Under the pieces are notes generated by a model. The model searched no databases. It worked only from the letters and a program-made list of their open reading frames with translations, and was not told the origin of the DNA. From positions 1-24,031 of the forward strand of contig JAFAGN010000196.1 in NCBI GenBank assembly GCA_023422695.1: DNA of 24,031 nt. The letters run 5' to 3'. The DNA comes from Pseudomonadota bacterium. GTDB taxonomy: Bacteria; Pseudomonadota; Alphaproteobacteria; Sphingomonadales; Sphingomonadaceae. Shown one piece after another: positions 1 to 6,616 of this stretch. The position numbers and the translations under genes are program-made. Every line of letters starts with the position of its first letter. The stretch's first letter is position 1.

Positions 1-23
1 GCCCCCGCCTGCGCGGGGGCGAC
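1..23. repeat. GC hairpin repeat (GTCGCCCCCG family), copy 1
   Basis: Bases 1-20 form a perfect 8-bp stem (GCCCCCGC with GCGGGGGC) around a CTGC loop, followed by GAC. Its reverse complement matches the element at 23992-24014, starting GTCGCCCCCG and ending AGGCGGGGGC, with two differences in 23 bases. The copy may continue upstream of the window. It lies outside genes, 60 bases before the hydrolase gene, and could also act as the terminator stem of an upstream gene, although no T-run follows it. Confidence 0.6.
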
Positions 24-83
24 GGTTTCTCAGGACGGCCAGTCCCCCTTCATTCCACTTTCAAAACCCGCTAGCGTCGCGCC

Positions 84-1154
84 ATGCTGAAAGCCCTCGC
101 CCCGCTCGCCCTGCTCCTCGCCAGCCCCCTGCCCACCCACGCCCAGCTCCCGGCGCCCGCGGGCGCGGTCGAAGGTGACGCGATCCTCAAGGATTTCGCT
201 TTCGCATCCGGCGAAAAACTGCCCGAAATCAAAATGCACTATACCACGCTCGGCACGCCGCAGCGCGATGCAAAGGGCCATGTCACCAACGCCGTGATGA
301 TCCTCCACGGCACCGGCGGCACCGGCAAACAATTCTTCCAGCCGCAGTTCGCCAATGAATTGTTCGGCCCTGGCCAGCTGCTCGACACGGCGAAATATTA
401 CGTCATCCTGCCCGACAATCTCGGCCACGGCGCCTCGTCGAAACCCAGCGACGGGCTGCGCATGAAATTCCCGCGCTACGACTATGACGACATGGTCAGC
501 GCGCAATACCGGATGCTCACCGAACAGCTCGGCGTCAAAAAGTTGAAGCTCATCCTCGGCACCTCGATGGGCTGCATGCACGCCTTTGTCTGGGGCCAGA
601 CGCACCCCGATTTCGCCGAAAAGCTCGCCCCCTTCGCCTGCCTGCCGGTCGAGATCGCCGGACAGAACCGCATGTGGCGCACGCTGACGATCGACGCGAT
701 CAAGGCCGATCCGCTGTGGCAGGACGGCAATTACACGTCGCCGCCCGCCGCGGGCCTACGCACCGCCGCCGCGCTCAGCCTGATCGCGGGCGCCAACCCC
801 TATGCGCTGCAGGCGCAATATCCGACGCGCGAAGCCGCGGAGAAGTACAAGGACGAAGCGTTCGCGCGCACCTATGGCCGCAACGACGCCAACGACACCA
901 TCTACCAGCTCGACGCCTCGCGCACCTACAACCCCTGGCCGGGCCTCGAAAAGATCCGGGTGCCGGTGCTGTGGATCAACAGCGCCGACGACTTCATCAA
1001 CCCGCCCGCTTACGGCATCACCGAACAGGCCGCAGCGCGGATGAAAACGACGCGCTTCATCCTCATCCCCGCCAGCCCCGAAACCAAGGGCCACAGCACC
1101 CACACCTGGGCGAAATTCTGGAAGGACGATCTCGCGAAACTGATGGCGGAATAG
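84..1154 (+). CDS. Exported alpha/beta-fold hydrolase (homoserine acetyltransferase-like fold)
   Basis: The protein has 356 residues. Residues 1-20 form a signal peptide (Leu/Ala-rich core ending THA before Gln21), so it is probably periplasmic. The nucleophile elbow is GTSMGCMH with Ser161; the acid is probably Asp302 or Asp303 in NSADDFINPP, and the base is His337 or His340 in KGHSTH. An oxyanion-side HGTGGTG motif lies at 75-81. The layout resembles the MetX/homoserine O-acetyltransferase branch of the superfamily, but that branch is cytoplasmic and biosynthetic, whereas this protein is exported and probably an esterase or other hydrolase of unknown substrate. The ATG at 84 is chosen because it gives a clean signal peptide. 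No function in the downstream tryptophan operon is evident, and a repeat element separates the two. Confidence 0.85.
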   Translation: MLKALAPLALLLASPLPTHAQLPAPAGAVEGDAILKDFAFASGEKLPEIKMHYTTLGTPQRDAKGHVTNAVMILHGTGGTGKQFFQPQFANELFGPGQLLDTAKYYVILPDNLGHGASSKPSDGLRMKFPRYDYDDMVSAQYRMLTEQLGVKKLKLILGTSMGCMHAFVWGQTHPDFAEKLAPFACLPVEIAGQNRMWRTLTIDAIKADPLWQDGNYTSPPAAGLRTAAALSLIAGANPYALQAQYPTREAAEKYKDEAFARTYGRNDANDTIYQLDASRTYNPWPGLEKIRVPVLWINSADDFINPPAYGITEQAAARMKTTRFILIPASPETKGHSTHTWAKFWKDDLAKLMAE

Positions 1155-1162
1155 CCGCCCCC

Positions 1163-1258
1163 TTTCGTCATCCCCGCGAATGCGGGGATCCCGCTTTTGA
1201 TGCGCGGGTGAACCAGAGAAGGAAGCCGGATTCCCGCATTCGCGGGAATGACGAAGGA
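1163..1258. repeat. Inverted pair of palindromes (GTCATYCCCGCGAA family)
   Basis: There are two hairpins in opposite orientation, 40 bases apart. Left: stem ATCCCCGC/GCGGGGAT at 1170-1189 with a GAAT loop. Right: stem ATTCCCGC/GCGGGAAT at 1230-1249 with an ATTC loop, which is GAAT read on the other strand. Flanks TTCGTC and GACGAA also match. The two stems differ at one pair (C-G versus T-A) with pairing kept. The organisation, two inverted REP-like units with a short spacer, resembles a BIME. It lies between the hydrolase and trpG and could limit read-through. Confidence 0.8.
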
Positions 1259-1324
1259 TGAGTTGAACCGCCAAAAGCTTCTATCTCTTCCCCCCCACCC
1301 GCAAAATCGTTACGGCCCACCCCC

Positions 1325-1915
1325 ATGATCCTCGTCATCGACAATTACGACAGCTTCACCTTCAACCTCGTTCATTATCTGATCGAGCTGGGCGCCGACG
1401 TCCGCGTCGAGCGCAACGACGCGCTCACCGCTGCCGAAGCCCTCGCGACCGGCGCCGAGGCGATCCTGATCTCTCCCGGCCCCTGCACACCCAACGAGGC
1501 CGGGATCAGCCTCGACCTCGTCGCCGCCTGCGCCGACGCGCGCCGCCCGCTGCTCGGCGTGTGCCTCGGCCATCAGGCGATCGGCCAGCATTTCGGCGGC
1601 ACCGTGCAGCGCGGCCATCTGATGCACGGCAAGACCTCGCCGGTGTGCCACGACGGCAGCGGGCTTTACGCGGGCCTGCCCTCGCCGTTTCAGGCGACGC
1701 GCTATCACAGCCTCGAAGTCGTCGATATTCCGGACTGCCTGATCATCAACGCCACCAGCGACGACGGCGCGGTGATGGGCTTCCGCCATGCCGATCTGCC
1801 GATCCACGGGGTGCAATTCCACCCGGAAAGCATCGCCACCGAACATGGTCATGCGATGCTCGCCAACTTCATGGAGCTAGCCGGACTGCCGGTGCGCGAA
1901 CGGCAAGCCGCATGA
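1325..1915 (+). CDS. trpG: Anthranilate synthase glutaminase subunit (component II)
   Basis: This 196-residue class I glutamine amidotransferase hydrolyses glutamine and feeds ammonia to the TrpE subunit to make anthranilate from chorismate. The N-terminus MILVIDNYDSFTFNL is typical. Visible motifs are SPGPCTPNEAG at 50-60, the nucleophile elbow GVCLGHQ with Cys80, and the HPES motif with His166 and Glu168 completing the triad. The same subunit can serve aminodeoxychorismate synthase (PabA) in folate synthesis; its place directly before trpD favours TrpG, and dual use is possible. It overlaps trpD by ATGA, so translation is probably coupled. trpE is not in this window. Confidence 0.95.
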   Translation: MILVIDNYDSFTFNLVHYLIELGADVRVERNDALTAAEALATGAEAILISPGPCTPNEAGISLDLVAACADARRPLLGVCLGHQAIGQHFGGTVQRGHLMHGKTSPVCHDGSGLYAGLPSPFQATRYHSLEVVDIPDCLIINATSDDGAVMGFRHADLPIHGVQFHPESIATEHGHAMLANFMELAGLPVRERQAA

Positions 1916-2910
1916 GCCGCTTCGGCCCGCTGCCCGACCCCGCGCATCTGCTGGGTCATGACGAGGCTGCGCAGGCCTTCGCCGACATCCTCGACGCGCG
2001 CACCAGCGAAGACGAGATCGCCGAATTCCTCACCGCCCTGTCCGACCGCGGCGAGACGATGGTCGAAATCGCCGCCGCGGCGCAGGCGCTGCGCGACCGC
2101 TTGATCCCTATCGATGCGCCCGCGGGCGCAATCGACGTCTGCGGCACCGGCGGCGACGGCCACCACACGCTCAACGTCTCGACCGCCGTCGCCATCGTTG
2201 TCGCCGCGTGCGAGGTTCCTGTCGCAAAGCACGGTAATCGCGCCGCTTCGTCAAAATCGGGCGCCGCCGACACGCTCGAGGTTCTCGGCCTCGACATGGA
2301 ACGCGCCGGGCGCCTTGCCGAAGCGACCCTCGCCGACCTCGGCATCTGCTTCCTGTTCGCCGCGAACCACCATCCGGCGATGAAGCGCATCCAGCCGATC
2401 CGCACCCGCCTCGCGCGCCGCACCATCTTCAACCTGATGGGACCGCTCGCCAACCCGGCCCGCGTCACCCGCCAGTTGATCGGCATCGCGCGCCCCGGCT
2501 ATGTGCCGGTCTATGCAGAGGCACTGCACCGGCTCGGCACCGACCATTCGCGCGTCGTCTCGGGCGACGAAGGCATCGACGAACTGTCGCTCGCGGGCGG
2601 CAACGAGGTCGCGGTGGTCAATGCCGAGGGCGTGTTCATGCAGCGCAGCCAGGCCAGCGACGCGGGCCTGCCCACCCATCCGATTTCTGCCATCCGCGGC
2701 GGTGACGCCGCCGACAATGCCAAGGCGCTGCGCGAGCTGCTACAGGGCGCCCCCGGCGCGTACCGTGACGCGGTGCTGTACAATTCCGCCGAAGCGCTCG
2801 TCATCGCGGGCGCGGTCGAGACACTGACCGACGGAGTCGAAGAAGCCGCCGAAGCGATCGACAAGGGGCTCGCCAACGCGCTGCTCAATTGCTGGATCGC
2901 GTATAAATGA
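1912..2910 (+). CDS. trpD: Anthranilate phosphoribosyltransferase
   Basis: The 332-residue enzyme transfers phosphoribosyl from PRPP to anthranilate, the second step of tryptophan synthesis. The PRPP-binding glycine loop DVCGTGGDG lies at 75-83, followed by LNVST at 87-91, the KHGNR anthranilate/PRPP loop at 106-110 and SGAADTLEVLG at 116-126. Length matches the family. The start is the ATG that overlaps the trpG stop (ATGA). The same frame stays open upstream through trpG, but that extension does not resemble TrpD. A palindromic repeat follows immediately and separates it from trpC. Confidence 0.96.
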   Translation: MSRFGPLPDPAHLLGHDEAAQAFADILDARTSEDEIAEFLTALSDRGETMVEIAAAAQALRDRLIPIDAPAGAIDVCGTGGDGHHTLNVSTAVAIVVAACEVPVAKHGNRAASSKSGAADTLEVLGLDMERAGRLAEATLADLGICFLFAANHHPAMKRIQPIRTRLARRTIFNLMGPLANPARVTRQLIGIARPGYVPVYAEALHRLGTDHSRVVSGDEGIDELSLAGGNEVAVVNAEGVFMQRSQASDAGLPTHPISAIRGGDAADNAKALRELLQGAPGAYRDAVLYNSAEALVIAGAVETLTDGVEEAAEAIDKGLANALLNCWIAYK

Positions 2911-2929
2911 GCGTCTCCGACCTCATAAA

Positions 2930-3029
2930 CCGTAGCCCTGAGCCTGTCGAAGGGCGCTTCTCGGATAGACGCCCCCTTCGACTGCCTTGCAGGCGCTCAG
3001 GACAGGCTTCGACAAGCTCAGGGCTACGG
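2930..3029. repeat. Inverted repeat inserted between trpD and trpC (CGTAGCCCTGAG family)
   Basis: A 23-base left arm at 2930-2952 (starts CCGTAGCCCTGAG, ends TGTCGAAG) is the reverse complement of the right arm at 3007-3029 with a single mismatch. The 54-base centre contains partial repeats of the same words (CTTCGACTGCC, GCTCAGGACAGG). The element fills most of the 139-base gap inside the trp operon and ends 20 bases before the trpC start. I associate this sequence with a widely dispersed sphingomonad intergenic repeat. It would form a long stem in the mRNA between the two genes. Confidence 0.8.
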
Positions 3030-3049
3030 AAAAACTCGCGACTCACCCG

Positions 3050-3835
3050 ATGAACAAACTCACCCAAATCCTCGCCACCAAGGCCGAAGAAGTCGCGCAT
3101 CGCCGCGCCGCGCGCACCGTCGCCGACCTCGACGCCATTGATGCCGGCCCGGTGCGCGGCTTCCAAGCCGCCTTGCAGGCAAAAATCGACGCAGGCGGCT
3201 TCGCGCTCATCGCCGAAATCAAGAAAGCTTCGCCCTCCAAGGGATTGATCCGGGACGATTTCAACCCCGCCGATCACGCCAGCGCCTATGCCGCAGGCGG
3301 CGCGGCGTGCCTCTCGGTCCTCACCGACGCCCCCTATTTCCAGGGCCATGAAGATTATCTGATCGCCGCGCGCGCCGCTTGTGCCCTGCCCGCGCTGCGC
3401 AAGGATTTCATGATCGACCCTTGGCAGGTCGCCGAAGCCCGCGCGATCGCCGCCGACGCAATCCTGATCATCGTCGCCGCACTCGACGACGGCGCGATGC
3501 AAGAAATCGAGGCCGCCGCGTTCGAGCGTAACATGGACGTGCTCGTCGAAGTCCATGACGAAGCCGAGCTGGACCGCGCGCTGAACAAACTCAAATCGCG
3601 CCTGATCGGCGTCAACAACCGTGATCTGCGCACCTTCGAAACCGACCTCGCCGTCACCGAACGCCTCGCCAAACTGGTTCCCGCTGACACGCTGCTCGTC
3701 GGCGAAAGCGGCATCGCCACCCACGCCGACTGCCAACGCTTGGCCGCCAGCGGCGTAAAAACCTTCCTCGTCGGCGAAAGCCTGATGCGCCAGCCTGACG
3801 TCACGGCGGCAACGAAGGCGCTTCTCGAAGGCTGA
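3050..3835 (+). CDS. trpC: Indole-3-glycerol-phosphate synthase
   Basis: The 261-residue TIM-barrel enzyme closes the indole ring from CdRP, the fourth step of tryptophan synthesis. Family motifs in order are AEIKKASPSKG at 55-65 (catalytic Lys region), LRKDFMID at 116-123, EVH at 167-169, GVNNRDL at 187-193, GESGI at 218-222 and LVGESLM at 240-246. It is monofunctional, with no TrpF domain. The ATG at 3050 gives the usual N-terminus. The frame is open further upstream only across the repeat element, which should not be translated. No strong Shine-Dalgarno is seen; the preceding bases come from the repeat's right arm. Confidence 0.96.
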   Translation: MNKLTQILATKAEEVAHRRAARTVADLDAIDAGPVRGFQAALQAKIDAGGFALIAEIKKASPSKGLIRDDFNPADHASAYAAGGAACLSVLTDAPYFQGHEDYLIAARAACALPALRKDFMIDPWQVAEARAIAADAILIIVAALDDGAMQEIEAAAFERNMDVLVEVHDEAELDRALNKLKSRLIGVNNRDLRTFETDLAVTERLAKLVPADTLLVGESGIATHADCQRLAASGVKTFLVGESLMRQPDVTAATKALLEG

Positions 3836-3865
3836 GCGTCCACTTTGGGGTGGTTTTAAGTCATT
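3836..3865. repeat. 30-base intergenic motif (TTTGGGGTGG core), copy 1
   Basis: Starting right after the trpC stop, this 30-base stretch begins GCGTCC, carries the core ACTTTGGGGTGG and ends GTCATT. It aligns without gaps to 11663-11692 and 22111-22140. The alignment is my own reading; this copy has lost most of the terminal palindrome seen in the second copy. Confidence 0.4.
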
Positions 3866-3976
3866 CCCCTCCCTTCCAGGGAGGGGTCAGGGGTGGGTGC
3901 GAGCGAAGCGAGCCGAGGCAGAATGCCGCCTTCGGCGGCTACCCACCCCCAGCCCCTCCCTAAAAGGGAGGGGAGA
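3862..3976. repeat. Large inverted repeat with CCCCTCCCT hairpins
   Basis: The outer units are two hairpins of identical stem sequence: CCCCTCCCT/AGGGAGGGG at 3866-3886 (loop TCC) and again at 3953-3973 (loop AAA). Inside them GGGGTGGGT near 3890-3898 is complementary to ACCCACCCC near 3941-3949, and a GCCGCC-TTC-GGCGGC hairpin sits in the centre (3925-3939). The whole unit can fold into a long branched stem. A 67-codon frame through it is not a gene. No T-run follows, so it is not a standard intrinsic terminator. Confidence 0.75.
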
Positions 3977-4018
3977 AAACACGTCCGCTACCGGTCGCTA
4001 GCCACCCTTCAAATTTTC

Positions 4019-4091
4019 CACGAAGAGGCCGCAGAGAGCGCAGAGAGAATGCGCAATATCTCTTCGTTCTCTGCGGCCTCTGCGCGAATCT
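4019..4091. repeat. Inverted repeat, GAGGCCGCAGAGA arms
   Basis: GAGGCCGCAGAGA at 4025-4037 pairs with TCTCTGCGGCCTC at 4068-4080. The flanks CACGAA and TTCG/GCGCGAA are partly complementary too, and CGCAGAG is repeated within the left arm. This is a third repeat type in the 370-base gap 3836-4205 between trpC and moaC, which holds repeats plus a C-rich leader and no gene. Confidence 0.7.
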
Positions 4092-4120
4092 CATAGCAGG
4101 CGGGCAGCAGCGACCAGTCG

Positions 4121-4205
4121 ACACCAGTCACCATAATCCCGCCTTCACCCCCACTTGCTCCCATCTCCCCTTGCCTTTCCCCCCTCACCTTGCTTCGCTC
4201 CCGCC
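4121..4205 (+). other. C-rich, G-poor leader upstream of moaC (possible Rho-utilisation region)
   Basis: By my count this 85-base stretch has about 46 C and only 7 G on the plus strand, ending at the moaC start codon. Such C-over-G bubbles in unstructured RNA are typical of rut sites used by Rho. No purine-rich Shine-Dalgarno is visible before moaC. Whether it terminates transcription between the trp and molybdopterin genes is inference. Confidence 0.3.
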
Positions 4206-4679
4206 ATGACCCTCAAACCGACTCATCTCGACGAAACCGGCGCCGCGCACATGGTCGATGTCGGCGCCAAGCCCGCGACCCAGCGACGCGCCGTCGCCAG
4301 CGGCCGCATCACCATGTCGGCGGGCGCGCTCGAAGCGATCCGCAGCGGCAACGCGCCCAAGGGCGACGTGCTCTCGACCGCGCGCATCGCCGGGATCATG
4401 GCCGCCAAGCGCACATCCGACCTCATTCCGCTCTGCCACCCACTCGCGCTGACCAAGGTCGGTGTCGAATTCGACTGGGAAACCAATGGCATCGCCGTCA
4501 CCGCCACCGCGGCAACCACCGGCCCAACCGGAGTCGAAATGGAGGCGCTGACCGCGGCATCGGTCGCGCTGCTCACGCTCTACGACATGGCCAAGGCGCT
4601 CGACCGCGCGATGGTGATCGGCGACATCCGGCTGCTTGAAAAAAGCGGTGGCCGGTCCGACGACTGGCGCGCCGAATGA
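4206..4679 (+). CDS. moaC: Cyclic pyranopterin monophosphate synthase
   Basis: The 157-residue protein acts with MoaA in the first stage of molybdenum cofactor synthesis, rearranging the 3',8-cyclo-GTP intermediate to cyclic pyranopterin monophosphate. The N-terminal HMVDVGAKPATQRRA, the LIPLCHPL motif at 73-80 (His78), TGPTGVEMEALTA at 105-117 and YDMAKALDR with Asp127 and Lys130 are all family signatures. Length is typical. The ATG at 4206 is chosen by homology; an in-frame ATG at 4155 would add a Pro/Phe-rich tail unlike the family. It overlaps moeA by ATGA, so the two are probably cotranslated. Confidence 0.95.
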   Translation: MTLKPTHLDETGAAHMVDVGAKPATQRRAVASGRITMSAGALEAIRSGNAPKGDVLSTARIAGIMAAKRTSDLIPLCHPLALTKVGVEFDWETNGIAVTATAATTGPTGVEMEALTAASVALLTLYDMAKALDRAMVIGDIRLLEKSGGRSDDWRAE

Positions 4680-5866
4680 GCGCGCTATTGCCGGTCGAGG
4701 AAGCGCAGGCGCGTTTGCTGGCGCTTCGCGATCGGCTTCCATCTGAGAAAATTTCTTTTTCAGAATGCCTTGGCCGATATACCTCGGATGACATCATCGC
4801 GCAGCGCGATCAGCCCGCCGCACCGCTGTCCGCCATGGATGGCTATGCGATTCGCTTCGACGAATTGCCCGGTCCCTGGACGATCGTTGGCGAAAGCGCT
4901 GCGGGGACGGCGCCCGATCGCGGGGTTGGCCCCGGCGAGGCGATGCGCATTTTTACCGGCGCGATGCTCCCGGGCGGCGCCGACACCGTCATCGTACAGG
5001 AGGATGTAGTCGCCGACGGCGCCGCGCTAACGCTGACCGGCGACGGCCCCGGCACGCGCGGCCGCCATATCCGCGCCCGCGCCAGCGATTTTGCCACGGG
5101 CGATCGGCTGCTCGCCGCCGGTACCCGGCTGAATCCCGGCGCGATCGCCGTCGCCGCGATGAGCGGCACCGCCCCGCTCGCCGTCGGTCAGTGCCCGCGC
5201 GTCGCGATCCTCACCACCGGCGACGAGCTGGTTCAGGCCGGGCGTGTACTGGCCCCCGGACAGATCCCCGACAGCAACGGCCCGATGCTGGCGGCGCTCC
5301 TCGCCAGCGAACCCGCCGCGGTCACCCTACCGCTCCATATCCGCGACGATCGGCAACAACTTTCCAAGTTTTTGAAGGATTTGGCGCGACGTCACGACGT
5401 CATCATCACCGTCGGCGGCGCGTCGGTCGGCGATCACGATCATGTCCGCGGCGCGCTCGCCGATGCCGGAGGGCAGATCGATTTCTGGAAGATCGCGATG
5501 CGCCCCGGCAAGCCGCTGATCGCCGGGACCATTGGCGACGCGATCCTGCTCGGCCTGCCCGGCAACCCGTCCTCGGCGTTCGTCACCGCGACGCTGTTCC
5601 TGCTCCCGCTCGTCCGTCACCTCGCGGGGGCGCGCGATCCGCGCCCCGCCATCCATCAGGCACCGCTTGCTACGCCGCTGGACGGCGGCGCCGGGCGCCG
5701 CGACTATCTGCGCGCACGACTCGAAAACGGACGACTTACCCCGCTGGTCGGACAGGACAGCGGGATGACGCTGCCGCTCGCTACCGCGAACGCGCTGGTG
5801 ATCCGTGAGATTGACGCGCCGTCGCGCGATGCAGGCGCCATGGCCGATTATCTCGTCATCGCTTGA
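4676..5866 (+). CDS. moeA: Molybdopterin molybdenumtransferase
   Basis: The 396-residue enzyme inserts molybdate into adenylylated molybdopterin to form the active cofactor. Signatures include APLSAMDGYA near 49-58, TGAMLPGGADTVIVQED near 93-109, LTTGDELV in the MPT-binding MogA-like domain near 178, GQIPDSNGPML, TVGGASVGDHDHV near 245-257 and GLPGNPSSAFV near 290-300. Length is normal. The start overlaps the moaC stop. Its TGA stop lies inside the TTGACA hexamer of the probable lexA promoter. Neither mogA nor the MPT synthase genes are in view. Confidence 0.95.
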   Translation: MSALLPVEEAQARLLALRDRLPSEKISFSECLGRYTSDDIIAQRDQPAAPLSAMDGYAIRFDELPGPWTIVGESAAGTAPDRGVGPGEAMRIFTGAMLPGGADTVIVQEDVVADGAALTLTGDGPGTRGRHIRARASDFATGDRLLAAGTRLNPGAIAVAAMSGTAPLAVGQCPRVAILTTGDELVQAGRVLAPGQIPDSNGPMLAALLASEPAAVTLPLHIRDDRQQLSKFLKDLARRHDVIITVGGASVGDHDHVRGALADAGGQIDFWKIAMRPGKPLIAGTIGDAILLGLPGNPSSAFVTATLFLLPLVRHLAGARDPRPAIHQAPLATPLDGGAGRRDYLRARLENGRLTPLVGQDSGMTLPLATANALVIREIDAPSRDAGAMADYLVIA

Positions 5867-5894
5867 CAAGTTCCGCTCTGTTCCACTATCGTTC
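5863..5894 (+). promoter_or_regulatory. lexA promoter with SOS box (LexA operator)
   Basis: GTTCCACTATCGTTC at 5880-5894 matches the alphaproteobacterial LexA box GTTC-N7-GTTC exactly. A consensus -35 TTGACA lies at 5863-5868; the operator falls where the -10 region should be (about 5885-5892), so LexA binding would block RNA polymerase. A third GTTC at 5870-5873 sits 10 bases upstream with an N6 spacing and is probably not a second site. This indicates negative autoregulation. Confidence 0.85.
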
Positions 5895-5932
5895 TCATTA
5901 TGTCCGGTTCTGGTCCTGACGGAGGATGATCA

Positions 5933-6616
5933 ATGTTGACCGCCAAGCAGCATGAACTGCTTCACTTCATTCAGCAAAAGCTCGACGCCAGCGGTATCTC
6001 GCCGTCGTTCGAAGAGATGAAGGAGGCGCTGGGGCTAAAGTCGAAATCGGGCATACATCGCCTGATAAGGGCCTTGGAAGAAAGGGGTTTTCTTCGCCGC
6101 TTGCCCAATCGCGCCCGCGCCTTGGAGGTGATCAAGCTGCCCGACGGCGCCAAGACCGTCGTGAGCAACGATCGCGACAACATCGTCCCGCTGCGCAAGC
6201 CCGCCCCCGCGATGCGCCCAATCGCCGCCAACGACATCGTCGAGGTTCCGCTGCACGGCAAGATCGCCGCGGGCGTCCCGATCGAGGCCTTCGAAGATTA
6301 CAACAATCTCGCCGTCCCCGCCGCGCTGCTCGGTGCGGGCGAACATTATGCGCTGGAAGTGTCGGGCGACTCGATGGTCGAAGCCGGGATCTTCGATGGC
6401 GACTATGCGCTGATCCAGAAAGCCAGCACCGCGCGCGAGGGCGACATCGTCGTCGCGCTCGTCGACGGTCAGGACGCGACGCTCAAATATTTCCGCCGCG
6501 AAGGCCCGATGATCCGGCTCGATCCGGCGAACAGCGCCTATGAACCGCAGCGCTACCCCGCCGACCGCGTTATCGTGCAAGGGCGCCTGTCGGGACTGCT
6601 TCGTCGTTACCACTAA
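5933..6616 (+). CDS. lexA: LexA repressor, SOS regulator
   Basis: The 227-residue repressor binds SOS boxes and is inactivated by RecA*-stimulated self-cleavage. It has the N-terminal winged helix (MLTAKQHELLHFI, then SPSFEEMKEAL at 23-33 and SGIHRLIRALEERGFL at 39-54). The cleavage site is Ala113-Gly114 in IAAGVPIEA, the nucleophile Ser147 is in SGDSMVEAG, and the general base Lys185 is in DATLKYF. A GGAGG Shine-Dalgarno at 5921-5925 sets the start. An SOS box overlaps its own promoter. The last 47 bases overlap the 3' end of the convergent comEC gene. Confidence 0.97.
   Translation: MLTAKQHELLHFIQQKLDASGISPSFEEMKEALGLKSKSGIHRLIRALEERGFLRRLPNRARALEVIKLPDGAKTVVSNDRDNIVPLRKPAPAMRPIAANDIVEVPLHGKIAAGVPIEAFEDYNNLAVPAALLGAGEHYALEVSGDSMVEAGIFDGDYALIQKASTAREGDIVVALVDGQDATLKYFRREGPMIRLDPANSAYEPQRYPADRVIVQGRLSGLLRRYH

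Noticed and set aside
3953..3976. Intrinsic terminator after trpC
   Set aside because: The hairpin is strong but is followed by AGAAAAC rather than a T-run, and the same hairpin occurs in inverted duplicate as part of a repeat element.
3862..4091. CRISPR-like array
   Set aside because: The repeats occur as inverted pairs of different sequences, not as regularly spaced direct repeats with unique spacers, and no cas gene is present.
3893..4096. A 67-codon plus-strand frame between trpC and moaC
   Set aside because: It lies wholly inside two palindromic repeat elements and has no ribosome-binding site.
4096..4205. Molybdenum-cofactor riboswitch upstream of moaC
   Set aside because: The region is pyrimidine-rich and almost free of pairing potential; none of the structured elements of that riboswitch is visible.
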